From Natronorubrum tibetense GA33 (lineage in GTDB: Archaea; Halobacteriota; Halobacteria; Halobacteriales; Natrialbaceae), in the NCBI RefSeq assembly GCF_000383975.1, contig NZ_KB913017.1, forward strand, positions 1,061,133 to 1,125,132: a DNA stretch of 64,000 nucleotides, read 5' to 3'. The translations under genes were made by a program, and so were the position numbers. Positions 17,145 to 26,945 of the stretch are shown here, piece after piece (the first letter of the stretch is position 1; each line of letters opens with the position of its first letter). The notes under the pieces are model-generated. The model had not been told where the DNA came from, ran no database searches, and saw nothing but the letters and a program-made list of their open reading frames with translations.

Positions 17145-18056
17145 ATGTCCGCCTCAGTGACGGTCGGTATTCTAGCCGAACCGTTCTGTTATCGGTGGCA
17201 GGTCCGCGCGATCGAACGGCTCAAGCGAGAGTTCGACGTGACGGTGTCGCTGGTCGTCTCCAACGCGAGCAACACGGACGCAGAAGCTGAGTCGTGGAAC
17301 GAGAAGGCGCGAATCGAACTGGATGACTTCGTCCAGTTCGCCGACGTCATCCAGCGGGAACGGGCGTGGACGTTCGTCCTCGCCGAACGGACGCTCGGTC
17401 GAACGCTCGGCGACGAGCACCGTCTCTGGCACCGCCACTCCCTCGAGAACGTCGACTGTCTCGCCGACGCCGAGTTCGTCCCCTGTGAACCGCGAACCGA
17501 GAACGGCTGGAACGAACTTCCAGACGATGTCGTCTCGCGGCTCGCTGCCGACTGCGATGTCGTGATCCGCTTCGGGTTCGGTCTTATCCGTGGCGACGTG
17601 CTGACCGCACCTGAACACGGTGTCCTGAGCTTCCACCCCGCGGATATCCGGCGGTATCGAGGCATGGGTCCCCCAGTAATCTATCGCGACGGACGGGATC
17701 GTGCCGGCGCGACGCTCCAGCGTCTCGACGAGTCGATCGACGGCGGGGAAATCGTGGCCTACGACGACGTCTCGCTCCGTGGTTGTCACACGCTTTGGGA
17801 CGTCTTCGATCGACTGGCTGAACTCCAGATCCGTCTCCTGCCCGTCGGCGTTTCGAACGTGTGTGATCCCGAGTTCGAACCCGAGACCGTCCCCGACGAT
17901 CAACTCGGCGAGTTCTACGCCCGCGACCAGCGGCGAACGCTCGGCTTTTCGGGCCGGGTGCTAGTGAAGAATGTCATCGGGCGCGTTCGACGGCGACTCG
18001 AGCACGCGCGACCCCCGACGGAGACGCCAGATCGGCCGACCCAATCGTCTAACTGA
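17145..18056 (+). CDS. Formyltransferase-fold protein
   Basis: The 303-residue protein contains the core of the methionyl-tRNA/GAR formyltransferase fold: DVVIRFGFGLIRGDVL, then GVLSFHPADIRRYRGMGPP and LDESIDGGEIVAYDDV. These correspond to the folate-enzyme motif N-x-H-P...RG and the later Asp. The catalytic His and Asp are present, but the usual Asn before the His is Ser (LSFH). Such proteins often act on sugar nucleotides or amino sugars rather than tRNA. The C-terminal 40 residues are basic/Pro-rich and unlike the family. It is monocistronic, with its stop 11 bp from the convergent regulator. Substrate unknown. Confidence 0.7.
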   Translation: MSASVTVGILAEPFCYRWQVRAIERLKREFDVTVSLVVSNASNTDAEAESWNEKARIELDDFVQFADVIQRERAWTFVLAERTLGRTLGDEHRLWHRHSLENVDCLADAEFVPCEPRTENGWNELPDDVVSRLAADCDVVIRFGFGLIRGDVLTAPEHGVLSFHPADIRRYRGMGPPVIYRDGRDRAGATLQRLDESIDGGEIVAYDDVSLRGCHTLWDVFDRLAELQIRLLPVGVSNVCDPEFEPETVPDDQLGEFYARDQRRTLGFSGRVLVKNVIGRVRRRLEHARPPTETPDRPTQSSN

Positions 18057-18067
18057 CCTGCCGCGCG

Positions 18068-19756
18068 TTACTCCCCGAGCACCGAATCGAAGAACTTCCG
18101 TTCGGCCGTCCGGAGGTGCTGGTTGAACGTTGCCGGCGCGATGCCGAGTCGCTCCGAGATCTCCTCGCCGGTACTCTCGCGGGGCCAGTCGAAGTAGCCC
18201 GCGAAGTAAGCCGTCTCGAGGGCCGCGCGTTGCTTCTCGGTGAGGTCGTCCTCGAGTACCGAGTTCGAGCCCGAATCACTCCGGTCGCTTCGCTCGCTGG
18301 TGCGCTGGGCGAGGTAGGTGACGTCGTCGCGCTGTTCTTTGATGAGTTCGATCATCTGGCGGGTGTCCCGGCCCCGGGAGAGTTCGACGACGAAGCGGAA
18401 CTCGCCGTCGTCGATCGTCGCGGACTGCACCCGGCCCCCGTGGGTCGCGATCGTCTCGAACAGCGAGACGGCGGCCGGCGCCACGAGTTCGAACTGGAAC
18501 TCGTCGCGTCTGGCCGAAAGGAACCGGACCTCGCTGAAGCCATCGGTCTCCGCGATCGTCTCTTCGAACGTCCCCTGATCGATACCGTAGGCCGAGCCGT
18601 AAGCGAGCAGCGTCTCGTCGCCCCGGATCAACTGCTCGAGTTCGATCCGACAGGAATCCTCGGTCGAGAGCTGGATCAGCGGTTTGGCAAGTTCGTCGAC
18701 CCGGAACTCGAGTTCGATGACGGCGTCGCTGACGAGAGCATCCTTGCGCTCGATGGCCGTGATCGCGTGGGCGACGACGTCGCCGATCCGGGCGAGGATC
18801 GTCGTCTCCGGCCCCTCGAACGCGCGCGGTGACGACGAGTAGACGTTCAACACGCCATAGACGAGGTCCTCGTGGGTGATCGGAATCGCCACCGAGGACT
18901 GGTAGCCGCGCTCGAGTGCCGCATCGCGCCACGGCGCGAACGAGGGATCGTCCGGCACATTGTTCGCGACCTGGACCGAGTTCGTTCGAATGGCCATTCC
19001 GGACGGTCCCTGCCCGGTTTCGTCGTCTTCGTCGACGCTGATCTCGACCGAATCGAGGTAGCCGTCTTCGACGCCTGCTGCCGCCTTCGGCACCACTTCG
19101 TCGCTACCCGGGTTGACGCCGCCGATCCACGCAAATCGGTAGGCGTCGGACTCGGCGAGGCGGTCGCAAACGCGCTGTTCTAAGTCCGCTCGCGTCTCAG
19201 TCGTGATCACCGCGTGGGTGATGTCGTGGCCGATTCGGTTGAGTCGGTTGAGCGCCTCGAGTTGCTCGCGCTGGCGCTGGCGTTCGTGTTCCTGTCGGGC
19301 GCGCTCGATCGCGTGGTGGATCGTTCGGACGAGTAGCTCGCTCGTCACCTCGTCTTTGACGAGGAAGTCCTGTGCGCCGCGTTGGATCGCCTGCACGCCG
19401 ACCTGCTGGTCACGGACGCCCGTCAAGACGACGATCGGCGTCTCCGCGGTCGCCGCGTGGACCGACTCGAGGGTCTGGAGTCCCTCGCTGTCGGGGAGGT
19501 TCAGATCGAGCAAGACGACATCGGTAGCCAGCTCTTCGAGGGTCTCGAGACCGTTCTCGAGTCGCGTTTCGCGAGTGATCTCCGGCGTTCGTCCCGCCGA
19601 CTCGTCCGGACTAACACGTTGGGCGAGCTCTTCGGTCCCCCGCAGCATCTCCTGGATGAGGCGCGCGTCGCCGGGATTGTCCTCGATCAGGAGGACCTCC
19701 AGCGTCTCGCTCTCGGCGTCGGCGTCGGTTTCGGTCTGCGCGTCTGTCTCGCTCAT
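18068..19756 (-). CDS. Receiver-GAF-HTH10 response regulator
   Basis: The 562-residue protein has a receiver domain (about 19-150) with phospho-acceptor Asp in [13 protein letters not shown] and the conserved Lys in FLVKDE; a coiled linker; a GAF domain (about 180-330; [21 protein letters not shown] ... [21 protein letters not shown]); the bacterio-opsin-activator-type region; and a C-terminal HTH-10 DNA-binding domain ([20 protein letters not shown] ... [15 protein letters not shown]). It is the last gene of an operon with the receiver and kinase genes upstream; its start overlaps the receiver stop (ATGA). It is probably a transcription factor controlled by phosphorylation. Targets unknown. 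Confidence 0.88.
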   Translation of the reverse strand: MSETDAQTETDADAESETLEVLLIEDNPGDARLIQEMLRGTEELAQRVSPDESAGRTPEITRETRLENGLETLEELATDVVLLDLNLPDSEGLQTLESVHAATAETPIVVLTGVRDQQVGVQAIQRGAQDFLVKDEVTSELLVRTIHHAIERARQEHERQRQREQLEALNRLNRIGHDITHAVITTETRADLEQRVCDRLAESDAYRFAWIGGVNPGSDEVVPKAAAGVEDGYLDSVEISVDEDDETGQGPSGMAIRTNSVQVANNVPDDPSFAPWRDAALERGYQSSVAIPITHEDLVYGVLNVYSSSPRAFEGPETTILARIGDVVAHAITAIERKDALVSDAVIELEFRVDELAKPLIQLSTEDSCRIELEQLIRGDETLLAYGSAYGIDQGTFEETIAETDGFSEVRFLSARRDEFQFELVAPAAVSLFETIATHGGRVQSATIDDGEFRFVVELSRGRDTRQMIELIKEQRDDVTYLAQRTSERSDRSDSGSNSVLEDDLTEKQRAALETAYFAGYFDWPRESTGEEISERLGIAPATFNQHLRTAERKFFDSVLGE

Positions 19757-20217
19757 GCCTGATCACCCTCCGGCGGCAGTCGAACGACCGAGAACCAGAA
19801 CTTCTCGAAGGCGCGGACGGTCTCGATGAAGTCGTCCGGATCGACCGGCTTCGTGAGGTAGGCGTTGGCGTGGAGTTCGTAGGATCTGACGACGTCCTCT
19901 TCGGCCCGAGAGCTCGTCAGGACGATCACCGGAATCGATCGTAGCTCCGAATCCCCTTTCAGCTCCTCGAGGACCTCCTCGCCGTCCTTTCGAGGCAAGT
20001 TGAGATCTAGCAAGATGAGGTCCGGTCGCGGCGCGTCGTCGTACTCACCGCGCCGGTAGAGGAACTCGAGGGCCTCGTTCCCGTCGGTGACGACGTGGAG
20101 ATCGTTCTCGATACGGCCCTGCTTGAACGCCTCTTTGGTCAGTCGAACATCCCCCGGATTGTCCTCTACCAGGAGGATCTGTGCCGGTTCCGGTTTGAAC
20201 GGTCTCGTATTACTCAT
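19753..20217 (-). CDS. Single-domain response regulator, Rcp1-like
   Basis: The 154-residue protein is one receiver domain with all key residues: acidic pair in [12 protein letters not shown], acceptor Asp in [13 protein letters not shown], Thr/Ser in VIVLTSS and Lys in AYLTKPVD. The NPGD/GNEAL/YLTKP pattern is that of the Rcp1-type regulators paired with phytochrome-like kinases. Its start overlaps the kinase stop and its stop overlaps the next start, so all three are coupled. It probably shuttles phosphate or adjusts the kinase. Confidence 0.9.
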   Translation of the reverse strand: MSNTRPFKPEPAQILLVEDNPGDVRLTKEAFKQGRIENDLHVVTDGNEALEFLYRRGEYDDAPRPDLILLDLNLPRKDGEEVLEELKGDSELRSIPVIVLTSSRAEEDVVRSYELHANAYLTKPVDPDDFIETVRAFEKFWFSVVRLPPEGDQA

Positions 20218-23107
20218 TGGTGGTAAATGTGCCCGTCGGTTCAGTCGTCGCCTCGGAGTCCGGGGGTTCCGGAAGCGTCACGGTAAACGTCGCCCCCTCG
20301 CCCGGCGTCGAAGTGACGCGAATGTCGCCGTCGTGTCGCTCGACGATGCGCTGACAGAGTGCGAGTCCGATCCCGGTGCCAGCGTACTCCCCGACGCTGT
20401 GCAGGCGATCGAACACCTGAAAGATGCGCTCGGTATTGACCGGGTCGATCCCGATCCCCCGATCGCGAACTGAGAGACGCCACTCTTGTCCGTCCTTCTC
20501 GGCGAACACGGATATACGTGGGGCCTCCTCGCCGGAATACGTAATCGCGTTGTCCAGGAGGTTCTGAAACACCTGGCGGAGCTGGCCGGGATCGCCGTAC
20601 ACCTCGGGGAGCGACTCCACCGTGATGTCGGCGTCGGTCTCCTCGATCCGCACCTCGAGGTCCGTCAACACGTCGTCGACGACGGCCTCGCAGTCGACGA
20701 CCTCGAAGGGATCGCCCTGCGTGTCGACCCGCGAGTAGGCGAGCAGGCCGTCGATCATCTCCTGCATCCGTCTCGCACCGTCGACCGCGTACGCGACGAA
20801 CTCCTGGCCATCGTCGTCGAGTTCGTCTGCGTACCGCTGATCGACGAGCGTCAGGTAGCTCGCGACCATCCGCAACGGCTCCTGGAGGTCGTGGCTGGCT
20901 GCGTAGGCGAACTGTTCGAGTCGCTCGTTCGACTCCTCGAGTTCGTCTACGAGCTCTTCGAGCCTGCGCTGGTCCGCCCGTCGATCGGAGATATCGCGAC
21001 CGATTCCGGTCAGGACGGGGCTGCCGTCGGGGTTCTCGAGCGCGCTCGCGATGAACTCGTAGGGGATCGTCTGGCCGTCTTTGGTCACGACGTCGGCTTC
21101 GACGCGAGTCTGCCCCGTTTCGAAGACCTCCTGAATCGCGTTTCCGATCCGTTGCTGGTCCTCGCCGTCGAAGAAGTCGAGCGGCGTCATCGAGTCGACT
21201 TCGGCGTCGGAGTAGCCCGTCACGGCACACAGCGTCTCGTTCCAGCGCTGGAACGAGCCGTCCTCGCCGACGACGTAGAAAACGTCGTCGACCGCGTCCA
21301 GGATGTCGTCGGTGTACGCCTTGAACCGCTCGAGGCGAGCCTCGCGCTCGCGGAGTTGCCGTTCCTGCTCGTTGCGCTCGGTGACATCCTGGACCATGAT
21401 CATCCCGGCGAACACCTCGCCACGGTCGTCTTCGACCGGCACCGTGTGGGCGAGCCACTCCCGGCCGTGGATGCCGTACTCGAAGCTGGTCCGCTCGCCC
21501 GACAGCGCGGCCTGAAAGTTCGACTCGAACGTCTCTAGCGTCTCGCCGTCGTACCGATCGTAGATCGTCTGTCCGACGACGTCGTCGATCGAGATGTCGA
21601 TCTCCTCGAGGATCCGTCCGCCACCGAGCGTGTATCGAAGCTCCTCGTCGAACAGCGCCACGATCCCGTTGGGGAACTGTTCGACGAGCGTTCGGTAGCG
21701 CCGTTCGCTCTCCTCGAGTTCGCGCTGGTGGTGCTGGCGCTCGAGTTCGTAGCTGAGCCACTGAGTGAGCAGTTCGACGAAGCTCCGCTCGGCGGGCGTA
21801 AACGAGGTCGAACGGGGGGCATCGTCGGCGAAACACAGCGTGCCGTAGGGCTCGCCGTCGACGCGAAGCTGCCCACCCAGATAGCTGTCGAACTCCCACT
21901 TCTCGTAGGCGTGATCCTCGCCCCACCCCTCGACGGGCGCGTTGGTGAGCACGAGTAACTCGTCTTCCTCGATCGTACGTCGACAATAGGTGTCCGATAG
22001 CTGTGTCACCGATCCGGGCTGTAACCGCTCGTCGTCGCCGCTGGAGTGAACGACCTCGAACCGGTCGTTACGCTCGTCGATATCGGCCATGAACCCGACC
22101 TCGAGCCCCAGCCGTTCGCGGCCGAGGTCGAGCAGTTCCCGCGTCTTCTCGTCGAAACTCAGCTCGCGATCGGCCGTGATCGCGTACAGTCGCTGGAGCG
22201 TTCGATTGTTCGCCTGCAGCTCGCGCTGTGTAGCGTCGCGGTCGCTGACGTCCCGAAAGGAGATCGACAGCCCCGTCTCGGAGGGGGAGGCGTTGACTTC
22301 GAGCCAGGTCTCGAGCGGCGGGTAGTACTCTTCGAACGTCGTCGGTTCCTGTGTCACCATCGCCCGCCGACACTCCCGTTCGAACGTCGAGTCGACGGTC
22401 GCCGGGAACGCTTCCCAGAGGGTCACACCGATCAGTTCGTCGCCCTCGCGCTCGGTTAGCTCCCGCGCTCGATCGTTGACGTAGGTGACTCGCCAGTCGG
22501 CATCGAGACCGATGAACGCGTCCGTGAACCGACCGATAGTCGTCTCGAGTTCGGTCTCGAGGCCCCGACGCACCCGCAGGTTCTCGATCGCGGATGCGAG
22601 GACAGCCGCGACGTTCCGAACGAACGAAAGCTCGTGATCGGCAAACTCCCGGCGTTCGGTCGTATATACGGCGAGGATGCCCCACGGCTCGTCCCCGTCG
22701 GCGTCGGCGTCGATACCGACGCTAACGGCGCTCGTGACGTCGTGGCTGGCGAGCAACGTCGACGTCGAAAGCCGGTCGCTCGCCTCGACGTCGGCGGCAA
22801 CGACCACGTCATCCGTCTCGAGCGTGCGTCCTGCCGGAACGTTCGCGCCGGTCGAAACCGTCTCCGAACCGACGGCACCGTCTCGCCAGCCGACACCCTG
22901 TCGGAGGACGACCGCATCGCGATCGCGGACCACCTCGAACATCCCGCAGTAATCCACCTCGAGCGCATCCCGGACGGCGGCGCCAGCGTCTACGAGTAAC
23001 TCGTCGAAATCGGACGACTCGAGGGCCCGTTTCCCGAGTTCGGCGATGACCTCCTGTTGCCGGATGCGAGATCGAAGCTGTCCTGTCGGCGGGTCGGAGG
23101 TTGCCAT
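20210..23107 (-). CDS. Multi-domain sensory histidine kinase (GAF-PAS-GAF-PAS-PAS-HK)
   Basis: The 965-residue soluble kinase contains, in order, a GAF domain (about 20-180), PAS (185-295), a second GAF (about 300-460, [17 protein letters not shown] ... [11 protein letters not shown]), two more PAS domains (about 470-720, each ending in GxIxVQDVTER or [10 protein letters not shown]), then HisKA with the phospho-acceptor His in [10 protein letters not shown]-box [12 protein letters not shown]1 DRGIGID and G2 GTGIGLALC. There are no membrane helices, so the signals are intracellular (redox, light, metabolites). It is the first gene of the three-gene phosphorelay operon. Confidence 0.9.
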   Translation of the reverse strand: MATSDPPTGQLRSRIRQQEVIAELGKRALESSDFDELLVDAGAAVRDALEVDYCGMFEVVRDRDAVVLRQGVGWRDGAVGSETVSTGANVPAGRTLETDDVVVAADVEASDRLSTSTLLASHDVTSAVSVGIDADADGDEPWGILAVYTTERREFADHELSFVRNVAAVLASAIENLRVRRGLETELETTIGRFTDAFIGLDADWRVTYVNDRARELTEREGDELIGVTLWEAFPATVDSTFERECRRAMVTQEPTTFEEYYPPLETWLEVNASPSETGLSISFRDVSDRDATQRELQANNRTLQRLYAITADRELSFDEKTRELLDLGRERLGLEVGFMADIDERNDRFEVVHSSGDDERLQPGSVTQLSDTYCRRTIEEDELLVLTNAPVEGWGEDHAYEKWEFDSYLGGQLRVDGEPYGTLCFADDAPRSTSFTPAERSFVELLTQWLSYELERQHHQRELEESERRYRTLVEQFPNGIVALFDEELRYTLGGGRILEEIDISIDDVVGQTIYDRYDGETLETFESNFQAALSGERTSFEYGIHGREWLAHTVPVEDDRGEVFAGMIMVQDVTERNEQERQLREREARLERFKAYTDDILDAVDDVFYVVGEDGSFQRWNETLCAVTGYSDAEVDSMTPLDFFDGEDQQRIGNAIQEVFETGQTRVEADVVTKDGQTIPYEFIASALENPDGSPVLTGIGRDISDRRADQRRLEELVDELEESNERLEQFAYAASHDLQEPLRMVASYLTLVDQRYADELDDDGQEFVAYAVDGARRMQEMIDGLLAYSRVDTQGDPFEVVDCEAVVDDVLTDLEVRIEETDADITVESLPEVYGDPGQLRQVFQNLLDNAITYSGEEAPRISVFAEKDGQEWRLSVRDRGIGIDPVNTERIFQVFDRLHSVGEYAGTGIGLALCQRIVERHDGDIRVTSTPGEGATFTVTLPEPPDSEATTEPTGTFTTNE

Positions 23108-23243
23108 AATCGATTGCTATTCACAAGTCGGCTGACGTGCATAAATGTAGTGCTCGAACTCACCGTCTGTGGCCAGAGTCACCGGCTCTGGACAGTCTCG
23201 AGCGGCGACGCGACCGATGGCTGGTCCTGCAGAACCGTCCCGA

Positions 23244-25490
23244 TCAGTCGACGAAGGCGGACAGCTCCAGAAGCCGGCCGTCGCGTAGGGCGCGTCGAAT
23301 CCGGGTGCGGTCCCAGCCGAGCGGCGAGAGGACGCTTTCGCAGGCCCGCACGAGTTGGCTCGCGTAGAAGTCGGTATCGTATTCGCCGCCCGCTTCGAAG
23401 GGGAGCCGAACCCGCTCGGGACCGCGTGCGTCGTCGTCCGCGACGACGTACCGGACTGACTGGCCGGGCTGGCGGTTGATTCCGCGGCGCTCGTATCGCT
23501 CGAGCGCCGCCACGGTCCGCGTTCGCTTTCGGTACGCCGACAGCGGCTTCGATACCCGGGTCGTGATCTCGAGGGTGCTCAAATCGACGTCACCGCGCCG
23601 AAGCGAGCCGAGTCGACGCTCGAGAACGTCGCAGACGGCTTCGGGCTCGCGCTCGCGGTCGAGCGCCTCGACGAACGCACGCTGGCTCTCGGCGACGAAC
23701 GCCGGGGTACTCCGCTGGCGGAGCTCGATGCCGCGGAATTTGTACGTGCCCAACTCTCGCTTGCCGAAGTACTTCGTGAGCGCACCCGCCGATCCGGATT
23801 CGAACGCCCCTGTCCCCTCATCGTCTCCGTCCGGAATTGACTCGCGCAACGGGACGAAACAGACCCACTCGTAGCTGCCGTCGTGCTCGAGCGGGATGCC
23901 GACCTGCGCGGAGACGCGGTCGATCACGTCCTCGAGCGACTCCGGATCGACGCCCTCGCGCGGCGTCACCCAGAGGCTGTCGACGATCCCGTGGACGATT
24001 CGCCAGCCCGCGTCCTCGAGTCGGCGTTTGGCCGTCAGCGCGATGTCACGGGCGTAGGCGTTGATGGCCTCGTGACACTCGATTCGGCCGTACTTGGCGT
24101 TGCGATAGCCCTGATAGCCGAACGAGGAGACGAGGACCCACTTGATCGCGCCCGATTCGGCCCGGAGCCGGCTGGCCTCCGGTTCGGCCGGATCGTCGGC
24201 GAGTCGGTCCTTGATCGCCGCACGGTCCGCGAGCAGGGGCCCGAGGACGGCGGGGAGAAAGGCCGTATCACCGTCAACAGCGTCGGAGACGGGCTCGCAG
24301 ACCTCGTACCCGAGCTCCGGCACGCGGTGGCTATCGTCGACGAAATCCCCCGCATCGTGGGCGCAGTCGACCGTCTCCGGGCTGATCCCGTGCTCGCAGA
24401 TGATCCGCGGGTAGAGCGACGCGAAGTCGATTTCGTGGACGTCCTCGTGGAAGCCGACTTCGGGTTCGAAGGTGAACCCCCCTCGATCCGCCGCGTGCAG
24501 CGTCCGCACGTCCGAAAACCGCTCGGGCTCCCACTTGTTCTGCGGCGCGAGGACCGCCCACTCGCGGCGAGCGAGCCTGATTTGACGCGAGGTCAGCAGC
24601 GTGCCGATGCTCCCCCAGGCGGTCTCCTGTAAGGGACGAGCCGTCTGCTCGACCATGTACTCGAGCCCCGCCAGCCCCGACTGGTTCCAGAGGAAGCTGT
24701 TCGAGGTGTCGACGATTGCCCGACCCGGAACCTGATACCGCGCCGGCGAGTGACCGACCCGACCGTAGCTCTCGTAGGTGGTCTCGCCCGCTAACTGCGT
24801 CCAACCCGGCGTTCGTCCGAGGTGGAACTCGTCGGCTTTGAATCCCAGTTCCGACGCGCGTTCGGCGAGCAGCGGAACCAGGTCGCCGTGGCTCACGACG
24901 AGGACGTCCGGATCGTCGTGCTCGAGGCGGTCCCGGAGCGTCTCGAGCACCGATTGCGGATCACCGCCGCCGTCCGTATCAGCGACCGACTCACCCTCGA
25001 TTCGGAGCGCGGAAACGTCGCCGGCGGCCAGCGAGTGATCCCCGAGGTCGAGCCGCAACGTCCGCAACTCCCGCGTCGGCGTGGGATCGATCCCGCGGTC
25101 GAGACAGTACCGAAAACCGGGCTCGAGATCGACATCGAACAGTCGGAACGTTCCCGGCGCGTGGGTACCCGACTCGTGGACGCCGCGGATCTCGCGGGCG
25201 AGTTGACGAACGTCGTCGACGCGCTCGCAGTCGACTCGCAATACCTCGCTTCGCTCGCCGACGTGGGCTTCGTGGAGGTCCGTCGCCCACCGCTCGAGTC
25301 GTGTCTCGGCAACCTTGGGGTCGACCTCAAGGCGCGCACGCAGGTCCGCGAGCGAATCGTCGGGTCCCGAGACGAACAGCGAAGGCGTGTAGTCCTCGAC
25401 GAGCGTCGAGTCGGCACCCATATCGGTCAGTTGCCACTCCCGGACGGTGCCGTCCTCGAACTCGAACGCGTACGGTTCCGGTCGGCTCAT
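23244..25490 (-). CDS. polB2: Family B DNA polymerase PolB2-like, degenerate active site
   Basis: The 748-residue protein aligns with family B polymerases over its C-terminal two thirds. Motif A is EIDFASLYPRIICEHGISPE (Asp355 present). Motif B is KWVLVSSFGYQG (Lys450, Tyr459). Motif C reads HGIVDSLWV at 500-508, so the first Asp of the usual YxDTDS is Ile and only the second (Asp504) remains. No DxE exonuclease motif is visible in the N-terminal part. This matches the archaeal PolB2 group, once called inactivated and later implicated in damage tolerance in Sulfolobus. The ATG at 25490 overlaps the upstream stop (ATGA), making a coupled three-gene operon with a small protein and a RadA-like protein. 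Confidence 0.85.
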   Translation of the reverse strand: MSRPEPYAFEFEDGTVREWQLTDMGADSTLVEDYTPSLFVSGPDDSLADLRARLEVDPKVAETRLERWATDLHEAHVGERSEVLRVDCERVDDVRQLAREIRGVHESGTHAPGTFRLFDVDLEPGFRYCLDRGIDPTPTRELRTLRLDLGDHSLAAGDVSALRIEGESVADTDGGGDPQSVLETLRDRLEHDDPDVLVVSHGDLVPLLAERASELGFKADEFHLGRTPGWTQLAGETTYESYGRVGHSPARYQVPGRAIVDTSNSFLWNQSGLAGLEYMVEQTARPLQETAWGSIGTLLTSRQIRLARREWAVLAPQNKWEPERFSDVRTLHAADRGGFTFEPEVGFHEDVHEIDFASLYPRIICEHGISPETVDCAHDAGDFVDDSHRVPELGYEVCEPVSDAVDGDTAFLPAVLGPLLADRAAIKDRLADDPAEPEASRLRAESGAIKWVLVSSFGYQGYRNAKYGRIECHEAINAYARDIALTAKRRLEDAGWRIVHGIVDSLWVTPREGVDPESLEDVIDRVSAQVGIPLEHDGSYEWVCFVPLRESIPDGDDEGTGAFESGSAGALTKYFGKRELGTYKFRGIELRQRSTPAFVAESQRAFVEALDREREPEAVCDVLERRLGSLRRGDVDLSTLEITTRVSKPLSAYRKRTRTVAALERYERRGINRQPGQSVRYVVADDDARGPERVRLPFEAGGEYDTDFYASQLVRACESVLSPLGWDRTRIRRALRDGRLLELSAFVD

Positions 25491-25807
25491 TCGCGGTCGG
25501 CACCTCCGTCCGTCGTCCGTTCGTCTCGCGCCTCGAGTGCCGTCCGGTCGTCGCACTGCTCGCACACCTCGAGTTCGGCCCGCAGACGACGCAACTCGAC
25601 CTCATGGGCGAGCGCCAGCGACAGCAACAGCGCGCGTTCGGGATCCGTCGGGTTCGCGTAGCCCGCCGCGTCGGCGAACGTGCGGCCCCGATCGAACAGT
25701 CGATCGAAGTCTGCCTGGTACTCCCGGCGCAGCGCGCGGCGCATCGGTTTCCACTCGGACTCGAGTCCCCGAAGCGCGTCGCGGTACGTCGGGTTCGTTC
25801 GCCCCAT
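25487..25807 (-). CDS. Small conserved-looking protein of the PolB2 operon
   Basis: The 106-residue protein is charged and probably all-helical (RDALRGLESEWKPMRRALRR, ALLLSLALAHEVELRRLRAE), with a CEQC pair near residue 84 that could be half of a metal site. No known domain is recognised. Both ends overlap its neighbours by four bases, so it is made together with the RadA-like protein and PolB2. By position it could be an adaptor between them; that is inference. Confidence 0.7.
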   Translation of the reverse strand: MGRTNPTYRDALRGLESEWKPMRRALRREYQADFDRLFDRGRTFADAAGYANPTDPERALLLSLALAHEVELRRLRAELEVCEQCDDRTALEARDERTTDGGADRE

Positions 25808-26538
25808 CAGAGCGTCACCTCGAGGAGTCCCCGGTCGTGGGCCTCGACGACGGACTGAACCGCTGACGCGGAGCCGTAGAGGTCGACCCAGTAGGGGATC
25901 GTCGTCTGCCAGTGGGTTCCGTGCCAGTAGCCCGCCGTCTCGTCGATGGCGGCTCCCGTTTCACCGTCGTCCGTCGGTTCTTCGTCCGAGCGTTCGAGTC
26001 GAATTCCCTCACGCGTGCGGACGCATTCGATGGTCGCGGCTGCGTACTCCGCGACTGTGGCAGCGCGACCATCGTCGGCGCTCGTCACCACGACGGGACA
26101 GGAAAGCACGCGGCCCAGTTCGGCGAGCGTCTCGAGCGACGCGGCGAGCAGGTCCTCGCGCTCCCAGTCGGGCAGGTCGGCGTCGTGATACAGACTGGCG
26201 ACGTTCGGCGCGACGATCAGCTCCGTTTCCGGCCCCACCCGGCGCGTGACTCGCCGGATTAGCGAGTGGTGCTGGTAGGCCGTAAACGCCCGCGCGATCC
26301 GCAGCGGCTCCAACGCTCGGTCGTTCGGGACGCAGTCGTAGAGCACCTGCGTCGCGGCCGTGTTTCGGGCGTCGATCCAGTAGGCCATCGGGTTCGTTTC
26401 GGAGTCGCTCTCGGCCGCGGGTTCGGTCAGTCGAGCTCCGACGAGTCGATGCGGGATCGTCGATCGCGGTGACGGCACCTCGAGCAGCGTCAGTCCCGGC
26501 TCGAACTCGAGTCCGAACACCGGTGAGTGAGTGTGCAT
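25807..26538 (-). CDS. RecA/RadA-fold protein lacking Walker A (ImuA/SulA-like role?)
   Basis: The 243-residue protein has the RadA-family core pattern AYWIDARNTAATQVLYDCVP, PLRIARAFTAYQHHSLIRRV, ELIVAPNVASLY and PVVVTSADDGR. Where RecA/RadA proteins have GxxGxGKT, this one has VPSPRSTIPHRLV, so it should not bind ATP in the usual way. It leads the operon with the small protein and PolB2. In bacteria, RecA-like proteins without ATPase activity (SulA/ImuA) accompany inactive or translesion polymerases (ImuB, DnaE2), and the arrangement here is analogous. The start fits a leaderless promoter (TATA at 26563-26568). Confidence 0.75.
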   Translation of the reverse strand: MHTHSPVFGLEFEPGLTLLEVPSPRSTIPHRLVGARLTEPAAESDSETNPMAYWIDARNTAATQVLYDCVPNDRALEPLRIARAFTAYQHHSLIRRVTRRVGPETELIVAPNVASLYHDADLPDWEREDLLAASLETLAELGRVLSCPVVVTSADDGRAATVAEYAAATIECVRTREGIRLERSDEEPTDDGETGAAIDETAGYWHGTHWQTTIPYWVDLYGSASAVQSVVEAHDRGLLEVTL

Positions 26539-26562
26539 GGACGGAGACTCGAGCGAGAGACC

Positions 26563-26598
26563 GATAAGCGACGGAGCACCGTTTCCGAAATTCCGAAA
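26563..26598 (-). promoter_or_regulatory. Promoter of the RadA-like/PolB2 operon with paired TTCCGAAA boxes
   Basis: On the minus strand a CTTATC box (26563-26568) lies 25-30 nt before the start codon at 26538. Directly upstream of it are two tandem TTCCGAAA octamers (26583-26590 and 26591-26598, plus-strand reading), i.e. 45-60 nt before the start. The position just outside the TATA/BRE region is where haloarchaeal activators bind. Confidence 0.65.
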
Positions 26599-26945
26599 AC
26601 AAGCAGGAATCGGCTAACAGGTCCGGACGTACTCGTTTCGAGAGGAGTAACGCCGCCCAAGGACGATTCCGAAATCCGAAACGGTGGTCGGTTCGGCGAC
26701 GCTGTGACGGTTTTGTCACTATACTCTTTACCGGTGACGTAGCCGGTGGGAGCGCCCGCGCAGTGTCTCTCCGGAACCACCACCTTCCGTCCGCTCCGCG
26801 GGTTCTCGGTCGCGTACGAGACGTCCTTTCGCAACCGTTCCCGGTCATTTCAGCGATCGGTGCACTGATACCCTTCGTATCGTGATGATGGGTATCCCAC
26901 TCACACTGGCAACGAGTACGTACTGACGCGATAGCCGAGACCCGT
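26599..26945. other. Rest of intergenic region between orc1 and the PolB2 operon
   Basis: The full gap is 26539-26945. Besides the two box pairs it has GTCAC...GTGAC half-sites at 26715-26738 around an AT-rich centre. No gene is recognisable; short frames on both strands lack coding character. Confidence 0.4.
26667..26681 (-). promoter_or_regulatory. Second, imperfect TTCCGAAA pair
   Basis: TTCCGAAA (26667-26674) is followed directly by TCCGAAA (26675-26681), about 130 nt before the RadA-like start. It could be an auxiliary site for the same factor or the promoter element of something I cannot identify. Confidence 0.4.
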
